64,000 nt of DNA from Sipunculus nudus (taxonomy: Eukaryota; Annelida; Sipuncula; Golfingiida; Sipunculidae), in the NCBI GenBank assembly GCA_026874595.1, contig CM049309.1, positions 71,222,926-71,286,925 of the forward strand, in the 5' to 3' direction. The notes under the pieces are model-generated. The model made no database searches. It saw nothing but the letters and a program-made list of their open reading frames with translations, and was not told where the DNA came from. Of this stretch, positions 19,714 to 33,552 are shown piece by piece; the stretch's first letter is position 1; each line of letters starts with the position of its first letter. The translations under genes were made by a program, and so were the position numbers.

Positions 19714-22300
19714 GATCATCATGGTCAACTTCGCAAAGCCAAGGATGAAACTCAAAATCTGGTTTTCAACGGAAGTTTTTGCATAAGAATTTCATATTTA
19801 ACATGTGTGTTTCAGCTAATTTTAAGACATTCCCTTCAGTTTTATTCCAATTAATTCTTGGAGTCAGACCCCCCGATAAATTTATTTTTTCCGCCTTTTA
19901 GTTGGGTTTGCTGTAAGAATACGTTTATTTTAAAAGTTTTACAGTGTATTACATAGGAACTAATATAGGCCACAGTGAAGCCAAGGCATGAAAGCAGACA
20001 CAATCCATATATAGAGGAGAGCACATTGCCCAGGAATACGATGTGCCATGTAAAAATGACTACAAGGGACGGAGAATTCTGGAATAGCTGTTGTTGAGCA
20101 GCTTCATCAATATTTTCCTTTATAATTGCTTTTTCCAGGTATATTAGGCCTTAAAGAACATTTGGAGAATAGCATGGAATTTCCTTTCAATATATCGGAA
20201 AGTGTCCCAGTGCTCTTATATAAGTATTTATTACATAACATTTTAAATAACCGATAGCATATGCATTACAACATATGATTGTAGTAAATGTTCTTAGAGA
20301 ACCGTACAGGATTTTAACGGCTAATCTGCTTATATGTTACGCACCAAATGCGAGATTACCTAAAAATTGGCCATGCAGTAAACATCACTGATTCATAGCA
20401 AAATCTCTTGCACAGAGAATACGTCTTTTAAAATCAAACTCCATGTATAATAACATTAAATTTTATATATTCGGGACAGCTGTTTAAAATTCCGGCGACG
20501 ACGCTTCATACTTTTGCCAGGGTGCACTGGGTAAAATTAGTAGTCGTGTATGGCCACAGGTCGTTAACATGATCACTTCAATTTCCTTCCAATTTCCTGT
20601 TGCTGTCAACCTGCAGATAATTTTTCATCCAATCATACTGGTAAAAAGCAGAAATTGAAATTGAAATTGTTTAGTCTTTAGTCTCAGTTAATCACTGCTG
20701 TTAAGATAGCAATTACCACATGACTCATAAATGACGGGGACATTCGACGTCTCAAGAACATATACCGGTATATCGATGTGTAAATGGGCGGCATGCTGCC
20801 TCAGTTATCAGGTAAACCAAATCGTCTTTTACACTGATTTACCTGTCTATTCAGGGTTGAGCGTTACCAAAGATTCAGGTGGCTTTTCGCGTGAAATAGC
20901 GAAAGAACCGTCCTCACATAGTAATTCAGATGAGCTATCAACAACTGTTTACATATCAGGTTGGATAAATATGCATGAAGTAAAGCGTTTACTCCTGAAA
21001 ATATCATGGTATCTGCCAATATTTCGTTAATATACCGTCCGCCTACGCCTAAACCCAAGTGAAAATAAGCTTGTATTGGGCGCGATCAGTGGTACAAAAC
21101 ATAAATATAGCGCACAAGCCAACTGCACAAATCAATTTTTCAAACTTCCTAGCGGCATTTCATCTATGTATTCTTTCGTGTTTCTTTTCTTTATTTTGGA
21201 GTTGTTGCGCATGCACAAGATCTGACCACTGGTCACACGGTTATTTTATGGTAAACTTGCACATGTAAACAGAACCAATACGTGTATAAAAACAGGTGAA
21301 TTGGAGATAGCAAATCTGTGTGCCGAGATGGTTACGCTGGTAAAATTTTGTATTCTGCCAAAACGCACCAATAATGTCAGAAAATACAAATATTATTGCA
21401 ATGTTAATATATATTAAAAAAATGTCACCCGTATGTTTTCGGATAATGCTAGCCGTCTTTTTGTGACTTTTGATGATCAAGTTGACAAATATCAAGCGTT
21501 CGCGTTATATTATAACCCGATACGATCGCTGATCATCTATGGAAGGAGGCCTTATTATCATTATAACGGACACATTAAAACTTACAAGAGTGTATCGGTA
21601 CCTTTTTTTTATAAAGTGCAACATACTAGCAAAAGAAGGTGATTTCTTTTCTCAGTTGGTTCAAGGAGATGCACAACATTGTACATGGCCGCCATTGGCA
21701 TTCAGCAAAACGGCTCTTGACACCACTCTTGTATTAAGCCTATATATAAGGGTGTTATACACGCGTATTAAATTGAGTATTTATGCGAAATAGCTTACCA
21801 CAACTGTTAGAATTTTTATTAAATAAAATACGGTATCCCCTGATGGAGAAAAACTAACATTCAAACGAAGTGTCTTTTTTATAACAACATTTTTCTTTCA
21901 GCTTAACGCATAAAACCCATGTAACTTCAAGCACCCTTTTGATTTCCAGAGGTTAACATCTTGAAGATTTCTCGTATCTAAAGACTCATAGCCTTCTATA
22001 AGTAAACAGCTTGATCCCGGGGTCCTGTGCTTCGTCTGTACCATATATATTGCATACAGTATACTGGCCAGTCAACAGGTGGCTGTTACATGATATAAAC
22101 ATAAGTTATTGAATGACCAAAGCAGAAACAAAGTCCCAGCAATAGGTCTCCTGCTTGTGTCAGACACTTTAGCTAATCTGTGAGGTATTTCCATAGCGTA
22201 TGATTCGGTCGATAGGAGCTTTTCTCTTGTGTGTGTCGGTTGAAGTGCCGCCGCAAAACACATTTTGAGCGTAACATCTGCATTTCTGACGATTTCGTCT
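19714..22300. other. intergenic region, no gene supported
   Basis: A 99-codon ATG-started frame at 20731-21030 (+) has no recognisable motif and no splice support, so it is not called. Composition is ordinary AT-rich non-coding DNA. Confidence 0.4.
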
Positions 22301-22329
22301 TTGTGTTTCTGGCACTTAGTATAGTGAGG

Positions 22330-22420
22330 ATTGTGGCCTTCTATATGGACATGGTGTAGGTAACCAAACTAGTGACCCATCCATGGGCCATGACGCTTAG
22401 CTGACTCAGACAAACAAACA
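22330..22420 (-). repeat. dispersed repeat, family iv 3'-end-like fragment
   Basis: TTGTGGCCTTCTATATG, GGTAACCAAACTAGTGACCC and ATGACGC(T)TAGCTG also occur in the same order at 36568-36640. On the minus strand it reads CAGCTAAGCG, then GGCCCATGGATGGGTC, resembling the 3' end of family iv (43973-44005). Confidence 0.5.
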
Positions 22421-22699
22421 AAAGCCATAAATGTTCGCTACACCTACCTGATTTGGAATTTAAACAAAATTATCAGAACCTGTCAGCGGCTAAAGAACTT
22501 CCAAGGTCTTTTGGATACGATATTTGCCCTGCTATGGGTCACACCTCTGAGCTTTAGAGGTATTTTAACCTGTGCCTTATCAACAGAAAGCAGTCTGCAC
22601 ACAGAGCGGGAGAGGCGAGACGAGACGAGATCGGCACTTAACGAACCTGACGGCTGGTGCGCGCTTGCTCTGGACACTGTTCTGAGCGACCTGACCATA

Positions 22700-24200
22700 A
22701 AATTTTTGCCTGCCCGAATCTTCAATTTCGGCAACCATGTTGGTCAGTTGCGGATGTCTGTTTGTTTGTCGGTGTGTTTGTGGGTGTGTTGGTCCCCACT
22801 CTACTGGCCACAGTTTTGCAGGGTTGTTTGGAATCCAAAAGTCCAGGAAGCCTATTGTTTTTGGTCAATGCAGGTCAACGGTCAAGGTCAAGGTCATCGA
22901 AAAAACTTTGAAATTTTATTTTAGTCATAACTTCGTTCAAAATTGTCCTTTCTACACAAACTATAGCTAATTTTGTTCCTCCATGCTTTATCCACTGTCT
23001 GGTCAATCGTTATCTTCGATGTGTCATCTAAGCTACATAAACCATAGGTCATTTTGTTCCTCTATGCTTTCTTCAGGGGACTGTGTAGTCAGTTGTCATC
23101 TCGGATGCGTCAGTGTATCAGTATGTCTGTCTTTTTGTCATTTGTTCTCAATTTTTTTCTGCTTGCTAGTTCTTGGGTCTTACATATACCATACAACACA
23201 GTTTTGAAGTTTTGCAGGAATCCTTTCGAAACTGATACATCTCATGTTTTATACAGATATCTCAAAAGTGATTTTTCATTTTTGGAAAATAGCCGCTAGG
23301 GGCGCTGTACTCGAATCATAAGAACATATATTCTTTTTGCTCATATCTCCAAAACTATAAACCTTAGCTACATAAATTATTAGTCAATTTGTTCCTTTAT
23401 TCTTTCCCCAGGGGATAGTCTAGTCAATTGTCATCTCGGATGTGTCAGTGTGTCAGTATGTCTGTCTGTTTGTCATTGTCATCAAATTCGCCTCCCTGCT
23501 TGTTCATCCATGTGGCATATGGCATGCCACAGGCCAGAATCTTTTAGCAATTCCTCAGAATCTCACACTGTTGATAGAACCCTAAACTTCTAGATGACTT
23601 AAGTTCATTCGTGTCAAAAGGTCAAAGGTCAAGTTCATTAAAAACCACAAAATCATTTTTTCTTCATACCTTCGTCAATATTTATCGTAGCCGCAAAAAC
23701 TGTAGCTCATTTTACCCGCAATTCCATGGCCTTTTTCTAAATATGTAGCTGTCTCAATCTGCTGTTACCATGGTTACGCCTTTGTGGAAAAATATATGTC
23801 ACAAAATATGGGGTCATATTTTTCTAACTTTGTAACTGTTAAGGTCACAGACGTCTAGAATTTTTTTTTTTTTTTTTTGCTTTAGGGAGCATTGGATCGG
23901 TTACCCGGCTTTACACGAACTCTTAGGAAATCTCGTTCCGTTTCTCGTGAGATGAGATATAACGAGATTTCACAGTTTTCACGCTGCACACCACAAATCT
24001 CAAGCAATCTCAGCTGAAGGTTATACAGTTGATAGAAAAACAAAACTACTGCAAGTCTTTTGCTTTTAGTCGAGATAGGTCAAAGGTCAAAGTCACCAAA
24101 AACCCCAAAATATTATTTTGCTCATAACTTCGTCAATCATTATTGTTCTATGTTCACAAACTAAAGCTCATTATATTTGTCTTTGCATTCCTCATTCTGT
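22700..24200 (+). repeat. diverged repeat block with GTCTGTTTGTC tracts and AGGTCA sites
   Basis: Begins with a hairpin-like TGCCCGAA...TTTCGGCA (22709-22734) and a GTCTGTTTGTTTGTC tract. Four diverged modules follow, recognised by CATAACTTCGT-like plus AAACTATAGCT-like blocks near 22925, 23340, 23670 and 24125. GGTCAAAGGTCAA occurs near 23620 and 24077. The layout mirrors the Helitron-like families but no 3' terminus was located. Stop-rich in all frames. Confidence 0.45.
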
Positions 24201-24359
24201 CAGATTTTTTTTTCAATTCCTATGGTCGTATAGTATTAAATATTTCAGAACTGGTCCTGAAGAATCCTTGACCCCCCCCCCCCCTTTTCCGGACCTGAGG
24301 ACCTTTCTGATGTTTTGTCATAACAGTCCCCCTTGGTTGGACCCCTTATCTTCCTAAAT

Positions 24360-25769
24360 CCTAGACCGCCGCTCTAGCTGTTTGGCTTTTTTTGACTAGT
24401 CAGGATTGGGAGTTTATAATTGACCATGAAATCACAAAAAAAAACACCAATAAAATGAATGTGGTGAATTCATTGATTGAGAGTACGTGGGAGAAACATA
24501 TAGTGATTGGTCTCTTCTTTAGTTTTACACAGAAAAGCTTGCTTAAACAGTTGTTGTTGCTCATTTAATCCCCAATATAAATATTGCGTAAAGGATAAAC
24601 TTGTTATTGCCATTTATCGTAAGAATTACAAAAATGCAAAAATTTTAGTATGTTGACCATCATTTCGTTAAAACTAGTGGTACTGTGTTTTTAATAATTA
24701 ACTAGCCTAGATATTATTTTCCATGTTGCAAAATGTATTCAAGACTGTCTCCAAAACCTATAGTTATTCCTTGGATATTCTCCTAACCCTCGGCTATATC
24801 AGTTCAGAACTTTTTGCAGACAAACAAAATAAAGAACGGTAAAACATAATACCTCTCGCCATCTTGAAACTATCATGGTTAGATTCATGTTCTCGATTTA
24901 AAACTGTATATATCAATACTTAAGGCTCAGGTGTTAGAGAATGAACTGGTGATATACATTGGGTATACCAAAAGCCGCTAGCCTTTTATAATATTACCTA
25001 AGGTAGCACTGAAATTCAGTAACCTTTACGGAGTTACAAATATTCGCATTCACACCGTGTAAAGCATATTCATTGATTGTTGAAGCTAAAACAGCATGGA
25101 CGTTTATCACAGATTTAGCTGACCCATGTAATTAGTGTTTTCTCGCAAGGGACAACCAAGATGATCTGGCACGTACACCTGCAATGTATAGCAGCCCAGC
25201 AAAGCTCAGCTGTAAATAAGGCCACAACATGTTATTTTTCTGGGTTTATATAGAGAAAGCACGTCTGGGCGAATCATGATTAACACGACAACTATGCAGG
25301 CATGTTTTTACCTATGTCTTTACAGACGTAAAATATACGGACTGTGGCCAGGTCACATCTGTTTGTTACGATACAAGAAAGCACATTTTTATACTGTGAT
25401 TGTTCATATTTTTGTATTTATTTATTAAAAATTTTATTTTCACGTATTTGATTTATATATATTTTATATACATCCATCTGTCCGTCCGTTCTTCGGTCCA
25501 TCCGAGCAAGGCACTTTGTGCGAAACGGACAAGCAACCCAGTGAAACCCTGTTACTTAATGACGTATGGTCTGCTTTCATAAATCATGTGCACTAGCTTG
25601 TTTTTCCCTTTTAAAACCTTTCATATCTTTTAACTTTCCCTAGACAGTCTAACTTTTTTACACTGAGGATGCTTTTCGATTGTGGTTTGTATAAAAAATA
25701 TATCTCTGGGGGAAATAGAAAAAAACAGGTATGATGTATATATAATTATACACTTGAAAAGTTTATTCA
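24360..25769. other. intergenic region, nothing supported
   Basis: AT-rich, no coding frame or element end recognised; a C run lies just before at about 24271-24284. Confidence 0.35.
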
Positions 25770-26240
25770 CTAAATTAAATAAAGAAAGAGAACCAACGTA
25801 TACATGGTTCTGGTCATACGAGATTTTACATAATTTTTTTCCATATACATTGAAACCTGTATTAAGCTACGCTCGGCTGGTGGAAATCTTCTTAAAGTAC
25901 CAAAGTGTAATATGAAAATCGGTGAACGTTCCTTCCATTTCATAGCCCCAAAAATTTGAAATTCACTTCCCATTACACTTAGAAAATCTCCAAATCTTGT
26001 ATCATTTAAAACTAATTTAAAAACGTATCTCTTTCGTCAAGCTTAGGTAATTTATATGCATTATTTTTTTTTCTGGGTCAGGCACAGGGAGTAGATTTCC
26101 ATGAAATTGTATGTGTATATGTGTGTGTGTGTGTGTGAGGGTGTGTATGTGTGTGTGTGTGAGAATTGCGCTGTGAGTCCGACCATCGGAGAATTTGGCG
26201 CTATATAAATACTATATATCATTATTATTATTATTATTAT
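25770..26240 (+). mobile_element. 3' end of an L2/CR1-like LINE
   Basis: The frame 25921-26046 reads GERSFHFIAPKI, a stop, NSLPITLRKS, PNLVSFKTNLKTYLFRQA and a stop. This is the conserved C-terminus of CR1/L2-type ORF2, with the usual tryptophan turned into TGA. The preceding part (from about 25850) continues in another frame. The 3' tail has GGCGCTATATAAATAC followed by (ATT)n (26220-26240), the usual tail of such LINEs. A (GT)n run (26110-26160) sits between. A 5'-truncated dead copy. Confidence 0.75.
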
Positions 26241-26246
26241 CATTAT

Positions 26247-26401
26247 AAGACCACTCTTTGGACTGGCCAAAATGGGTCTCAATTTACAGCTGGTCTCATT
26301 AGTCGAGTCAGTTAACGAAAGTGTAGGCTTTCGGTTCACCCAAGGATGGTCTCAAAGGACAGATGGTCTTTCTAGACACTTGGTCTTTCAGACAGGTTCC
26401 A

Positions 26402-26404
<3 letters not shown>
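26247..26404. mobile_element. pogo-like DNA transposon remnant
   Basis: The right end CAGACAGGTTCCACTG (26389-26404) is identical to that of the element at 51697-52284, and the left block ACCACTCTTTGGACTGGCC matches the left subterminal part of that element. The outer left terminus is missing. The right end abuts a (TA)n run, consistent with a TA target. Confidence 0.6.

Positions 26405-26461
<57 letters not shown>
26405..26461. repeat. (TA)n microsatellite at the pogo-like end
   Basis: About 56 bp of pure TA starting at the CACTG terminus; its seed may be the TA target duplication of the neighbouring element. Confidence 0.85.
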
Positions 26462-26463
<2 letters not shown>

Positions 26464-28050
26464 ATTCATATTGTAGCGTCGTGTACATTGTCTAAACTTG
26501 GGGTCACCATGGAAAGTGCTCACTGCGAGCTGAAGACGGAAATTATTGTCGACCGCTTTAATCTCCTACAATTTGGAACTATGACGATTTTTTTATTAAT
26601 GTTTTGGGTCGTATAACCTTTATGATCAGATATATATCTGTATATGTGTAATTGTATCGCAAAATTCATATTTTCTATTATGTTTCTGTTGTGTTAACAG
26701 GATAGAAAATGGACTTAATTACGATAACAGAAAACAAAACCCACCTTTAAGACACCCTACAGCTTACCACCAATACCAAGCTGGTGGTACTATTTTGTGG
26801 CAAATCGGCTACTGGTATTATCCTGTATGCATGAGCTGTATGTTGCACGGTAAAACTAGTGACATTTAGATTTTTTTTTTAAATAAACTTCACGGGTTTT
26901 TCTAAATGGAATATGAACAAAAATGTATCGTTATAGCATCTGACAAGGCTGAACTTTAAAACAAACTTAATATATAGTGGGATATATGTTTTACCATGGT
27001 GTCGAATGTTCCTTATGTTAGAATAAAATATAAATATTGCATGGAACAGTCCTTTCTATTAACTTTGAACTCTTTCTCTAACATAAGGTATACACAAGTT
27101 GATTTAAAATTTAAAAAATTTAAAAAGATCAGCCGATTACGAGCATTTTAAGAATATATGTTACCAATGTAAACGATCACTCCTGAAAGTTTGACGTGTC
27201 ATGTATATACGATACTTGAATCATTGCTAACTTGGAATCGAGCCTTCCGTGTAACTATCATTTTTTTAACCAAAATTTTTTTAGACTTATTTATGCCTTC
27301 TGGTTTAAATGTTTCAGTAAACATCAGCTAACAGCTAGTCAGTCATGTATTTCCATGCCACAAGCTCCCGTTTTACAATCTAGCTCCATATGGAGACTAA
27401 AATATTGATTTTGATGTACCTATATGTGTGCCTTGTTTGCTGAGAACATCTGAGGGGTGCAAAACTATGTATGTCTCCTACTCCTTTGAAACGAGGCCCG
27501 CGCAGACACCGTTAAAATGTATATGAAAGCCCGGGTCACACTGAATACTGCCCTGTGCTTTACTGGAATTGTTCTGGAACAAGCAGATCCAAATTCACTG
27601 TATATTATCATATAAATCATTGCCTATAAAACATTATTCATACAAATTTGCATTAAGTAAACCATTTACTGGCAGAAGATTTCCCTATTTATATTTCCAC
27701 AAAAAAATACGTTGTGTGATTTGTTATAAAGCTGATGGCACTTAGCCTACCTGAGCGCTGTCACCTCGTAAACTACTCGAAAATAAACTTTGACAGCACA
27801 ATCTATAGATTTCAGGAAACTTAGAATAGTCAGTACCAATAGTACAGGAAAGAATAAACCAAGACAGAGTTATTATTTTTATTTTTTTTCCCTGACGCCA
27901 TACTATGCGCCAGCCAATGACACCACGGCCAAGTCTCTGTTCTCTATATGCAATGCTCTCATTCATATGCATTATTCATATCAATAGTAATGAATGCAAG
28001 CCTCTGCCATTCACTTATTCGGCCCATATTTCTTTGTTCATTTATTCATG
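26462..28050. other. intergenic region, nothing supported
   Basis: AT-rich, stops in all frames, no repeat family recognised. Confidence 0.35.
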
Positions 28051-28051
28051 A

Positions 28052-28275
28052 TTGACTGAAGATTTGTGAATATTCCTCGATGATATTCTTCGATCCGAAT
28101 CATGTGCCGGATCATTACCAAAATCTAATCGATTCTTAATTAGCCCATTCAGAAATGCCCTAAAAAATTTCATGAGATTCCTTTCATGATTGCGTGAGTT
28201 GTGTTGTGAACAAACACTCACAAACACACATACAGACACACACAAACACACGAACGGGAATGAACACATGCCCTC
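28052..28275. repeat. dispersed repeat R, copy 1
   Basis: The block starting TTTGTGAATATTCCTCGATG and ending with GAGTTGTGTTGTGAACAAAC recurs at 49498-49690 with about the same spacing. A CA-rich tail (28210-28250) follows in copy 1. Termini were not determined. Non-coding. Confidence 0.7.
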
Positions 28276-29459
28276 CTACCGGAGGCAAAAAAAAGTTTGT
28301 CTAACCTCCAGTTTCTGGACAAAATGACTCTCAGACATTTCTGTGGCGTTCCACATATGGGAAAGCGTTACTTTCCAGGGTATATTTTAGCATAAACCTG
28401 ACTCCTGTTAGCGCAGTTGTAAATGGAAAAGTGCAGATGTAATTCTGGATTTGTGCACTGTGCAGTTCTAAATTTTATGGTTTTGTTCTCATCACAGACT
28501 GAAAAAATCGCATTTATATGCCAACGAGTAAATGACTGAATTTCATCCATCATTCATATCAAGGCTATTAACCATTTAATTAGTTTTAAGTCGTTTTATA
28601 TGTTTTAAGTTTTTTAAAATCATGTAATATTTCCGTAATATTTATATATTTATTTATTATCATATTTTCATTCAAATATCAATATCATATAAACATGCTA
28701 AATACAAACTCAGAATCAACTGGTACTGGTATATATGGTGACACCCAAAGAGGCCTCTGTCTCTGATTACCCTGGTTTCTTAATAGCCTTCAGGTGGGCC
28801 CCTTTGATACATTTTATGTTGATGGGGAACGCTTGATTACAACTTTGTGCAGCTCTTATATTCATTAAAATAGAGCCTGCAACTTTCCCCCGATTTGTTT
28901 CACAAAGCCTTCGGCGCAGTGTTTGGTGTGGACATCTTAGTGTATACTTAAATGTACAGCAGAGCAGCGTTCGATGTGACCGGTTGTGGCATGCAGTATA
29001 GGGTCATGTGGCTGAACTTAGTCGTCAGCTGAGCTTTATGACCCATGGGTCACATCGTGCCATGGTAAACAATAGTGACGACACCAACAGTTTCGAATGT
29101 CTCATCCATTCCTCGTAATTCTTTTTTATACTGAATTCTATATAGACAACGGAACAATATATCACTTGTGATAACTTGCCGGTTTAAGCAGTCACGACAA
29201 CCCGGTGATATACGGCTTCAATTAAATTATATGTAACCACATTGGTTATCAGCTCTGGAAGCATTCACAGCTTCAAACAGTTGCCTAGAAACGAGATTTT
29301 CTAGGCTCCATGTTATTTGTAACTCTCTAATATAACTATTCACTTATGAGTTTTATTACACAAACAGAATCATAATCATATTTTATTAAGACCCCGAAAG
29401 ATCATGTATAGACGCCTAGTTGGTATGGTTCATTTATTCCTCGAATATATACATGTATA

Positions 29460-29460
<1 letters not shown>
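28276..29460. other. intergenic region, nothing supported
   Basis: No coding frame or element. A CAGCTGAGC...GACCCATGGGTC arrangement at 29020-29051 recalls the 3' end of family iv, but without the rest of that element. Confidence 0.35.
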
Positions 29461-29649
<189 letters not shown>

Positions 29650-30101
29650 CTATATTGTTAAATTAAGAACAGAAGGCTATAGACAGATGGGCAAAGACAG
29701 AAACGTCAAGTACGTGTTATTCATCCTCTCAGAGGGATACCTTCCAACAATATAATTACGTTTGTTGCACATCCTCATCTGGCCCTATATATAGACAGAT
29801 CCGACCTGTTTAATGACTGGTCCCGGTAGAAACGTGTTATCCCACAAGAGCTCCTAGGACTGGCCACGACCGCGACCTTTGTCACGTAGAGCACCTATGT
29901 TTGCCCAAATAATGGTCTGTCCATATTAATTCCCGGCCAGAAGACGGGTTGTATAACATCTCGGTCTGGGTCTGTGTTGACAGACGAAACCACCAAAGAT
30001 GTGCTATTTCAAATTGATTAAAGTAATGTAAGTGTAATTTTTTAAAAATAAAATAACCGAGTTTTCAGGCTTATAATATTTCAGAAATGCTATAAAAATT
30101 G

Positions 30102-30158
<57 letters not shown>

Positions 30159-31135
30159 CTAACTTATACAATACCTTCTGCATAAAGACTGATTTACGGA
30201 ATTTGATGTTACTTTAGCTCATGTACAAAATGTGTTTCTTGGTTTGCATTCGTTGTTATATACAGATATCTCAGCCAGACGTTGCAACAACGTTTTATTC
30301 TAAACTCTTTATTCATTATATTGGATAACACATTCTGAGAGAGTCTAGAGATAAAAGCACTTTTGTGTATATTTTGAGTATAGTACATGGATAATGATTA
30401 AACTTTATACTAGACTATATATCAGTAACCGAAATAGGATGCTGTAGCTGACAGAAGAAACATGATATACAATGGACGACTCATACTTAAAGGCGTGTCC
30501 TCTATACATGTGATATGGTAATATCTATATAAGTAAGACGAGGGTAACATAACATACACACAGCTTTTCTTTGTGAGGAGTCTTACAAGATGAGATAATA
30601 AATGTCTTCTGCATGAGCTATACTCAATATAACACCTTGCATGCCAAACGGTATTACAAATACATTTTCACTTTAACGGTTTTCAATTTTGAACTAACGC
30701 CGGAGAGTAATTCTGGTAATATAATGTTTGAAAACTTTAGGAGGCTTAAAACTTAATGCATATATATACTAGCATATCACCATTGTAGCGCTGGAACAGA
30801 GTTAGCGGGACATCGTTCGAGTTTGTCCGGAACGAGTTTTCCAAGGGAAGAGTTCACCCGCGTGAAAAAAGGGTGCAATTTCGCTGCGAGCGACACTTAG
30901 TGAGATTTCATAAATAAAGTGAAAGTCCCGGGAGTAATGGGGAAATAAGGAATATATATGGAATGTATATGTCGCTGTATATAAGAATATATATATATAT
31001 ATAAGTAGATTAGATGTCCATGTGATAAATATGTAATATTAATAATCATGCTGTTTGTCTATCTGTATTTAGAGGGGGGGGAAGGCTTACTGTCGATTAA
31101 AGAACCCCCTACTATATATATAACCCCCCTCCCTG

Positions 31136-31187
<52 letters not shown>

Positions 31188-31320
31188 CCATATAGCAACA
31201 AACATGAAGATAAACTAATAGTTATAATTAAAGAATACCTCCTGGATTAAATACGTCTGAATGATGATACAAAGATGTAATTAATAACATGTAGGTGATT
31301 GTGAGGGCGTGTATATGGAG
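29650..31320. other. intergenic region with (TA)n runs
   Basis: (TA)n near 30104-30155 and 31139-31186. No gene recognised. Confidence 0.4.
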
Positions 31321-31325
31321 GAGTG

Positions 31326-31660
31326 TTAAGAAGTCTGGCCTGGATCAGTTTCTGCTATAGGAAGGAGAGAGCAATGGACTGGTGTTCTTCGTTGACCTTG
31401 TTGTACTGGGGGGGGGGGGGGGGGTCCGTCTGTATAGGCCAAGCAGCCGGACGATGGTCCGATTGGCAAACTCGTACCAAATGCTTCGGACCCGCAGGGC
31501 CTCGGAGTGAATACCGCTAATTTGGAGGAGCATCTGACCTCTTCGACTGTAAGAAATTCGACGCAGGCGCTATCATTGCTTGTTACTACAGTCTTCTGTG
31601 TGAGGAGGGAAGAGCCACTGGCAGTGTCCGGTATAGGGGCTGAAATGAAAACCTCGTCTA
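31326..31660 (-). CDS. candidate terminal coding exon, unknown protein
   Basis: On the minus strand an acceptor-like TTTTCATTTCAG (31645-31656) opens a frame free of stops for about 105 codons to TAA (31326-31328). It reads PIPDTASGSSLLTQKT early, TVEEVRCSSK in the middle, and then a short polyproline from a run of 16 C (plus-strand G run near 31409) and PIAETDPGQTS at the end. The stretch is richer in G+C than its surroundings. I recognise no domain. The homopolymer would be prone to frameshift. It may equally be a chance open frame. No upstream exon was established, though 32897-33000 (minus) is also GC-enriched. Confidence 0.25.
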
Positions 31661-31689
31661 ATGAATTGTTTAATATCACCTAAATCTGG

Positions 31690-32473
31690 ACTCATCCGTA
31701 AAGCCTGACCCATATATGGAAAAGCATGTCTGATGAAACGAAATTTATAGAAACGAGGCATAACTCTGAAATGGTCACATTTTTAATTACCTTAAGGATT
31801 ATTTATATATTCTTTGTTCTGTCTGACTATCCGCTAATATATCTAATTAAAGAACTAAATAAACATATGTTATTTTACATGTGTATGTATCATAATTGTG
31901 GTTGTGTTTCATATTTTGAGTAAATGAATTTTGAAGGATACAAATATATATTCAATTATATAAATCTGTGCGAGGTGCCTCCGCCGCCTTTCTCTCATTT
32001 CGGGTTTAATTTTATGTAAAATAGTCTGTAGACATATTTAAACTTATTTGATCATATGTAATTTAATCGCTACAAAATACTGTAATGTTCCATTTTTATA
32101 CTGTTGATCTTGGAAGTCTCAAATCGTGCATGACTGCATGGAGGAAAGTTTCGTGCAAATATCAACTAGAATTAACTGCAATTTTGAAAACATATCAAAC
32201 ATTATTTACAAAAAAAAATTAAGGTTTACAATAAACACTTTGGAAGGTCCCTTTGAAGAAGGTAAAGTATGCATACTTCATTATGTATAGAATGTATGCA
32301 TAGAATACGATGTAGAACTATATATATATATATATATATAATATAAACAATGTATATATGTAAATTAACCATATATAAATATGGCAACATTTATATATAT
32401 TTTTTAATATATAAACAATGCATGTATATATGTATAGTTACCATATATATATATATATGGCAACTATACATAT

Positions 32474-32521
<48 letters not shown>

Positions 32522-33036
32522 TCAGCAGCAGCAAATTAAGTTAAAAAACCGCATCGAAGATCGATCGATTTGCGGATTATAGAAATGACAACATGCATCA
32601 GAGCCTCTATGCATACACTGAGGGTCAAATTAACAAACTGAGATTAAACATTATTTCAATTCTTTAATCGGGCTCTTCTTTTATCAATTAAACTCATGCT
32701 CCAATATTTCTCCAAGTTCCAGCTAATTTCTGTATATATAATTGGTAATGCATGCATCTATCCTCCACTGGTTTTGCTGCACGTGCTCCCGCCATGTGTC
32801 TCCTTTTACCTGTGTCTTCCTCTTCTCGCGGACATATACAACAACGACTCTGATTAAGTATAACACATCACCACCTGCCTCTGTACATGAGGTGAGTCAT
32901 ACTGGTAAATCCCTCTGATTGTTGTCCGTGCGGTCGCGTAAAAGGCACGCGAAAGGTTGTCTGTGTCCGTCATGCAGAAAAGCTTGTAAGCGTCCATATA
33001 TATATGGAAAAGATTTGACGGATTGCACATATCCAC

Positions 33037-33123
<87 letters not shown>

Positions 33124-33493
33124 TTGAGGAAGCATATATATTGAAACGAATTTTAAGCTCAATTAGGAGGAAAGGATTGGCCTGTATAATTGTATAACTA
33201 TATATTAGTATCTCCCAAAAGATTCGAAATGAAACAGCTGGCAGCCGCATGCTTTACGGTCTATAATGACTATATTTTATTATATGCATGAGAGCAACCT
33301 GAAACTAAAGGAGTCACAAGTATTTAATTATACTTATTATCCAGCAAGGATGAGTTGTATACAGAAGGAGAATTCAGCACTAAAGAAGAGAAGGGTTGTT
33401 TTATAAGTAAATGTAAGTATGCCGGCAATTCGTATTATTTTATTTGATAAGTATATATTGTTTTCTATGTAAATCAGTAAAACTACATTATAC

Positions 33494-33552
<59 letters not shown>

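Noticed and set aside
20731-21030. 99-codon ATG-started frame
   Set aside because: No motif, no splice or promoter context, and no compositional difference from the surroundings.
23764-23777. RFX X-box GTTACCATGGTTAC as a ciliary promoter
   Set aside because: It lies in a diverged repeat block with no exon nearby.
26272-26616. 114-codon frame with an Ile-Tyr run
   Set aside because: The run is (TA)n translated; the N-part is a pogo-like remnant.
32854-33250. Long minus-strand frames with Ile-Tyr repeats
   Set aside because: Driven by (TA)42. A short GC-richer piece (32897-33000) might be an exon but has no support beyond composition.
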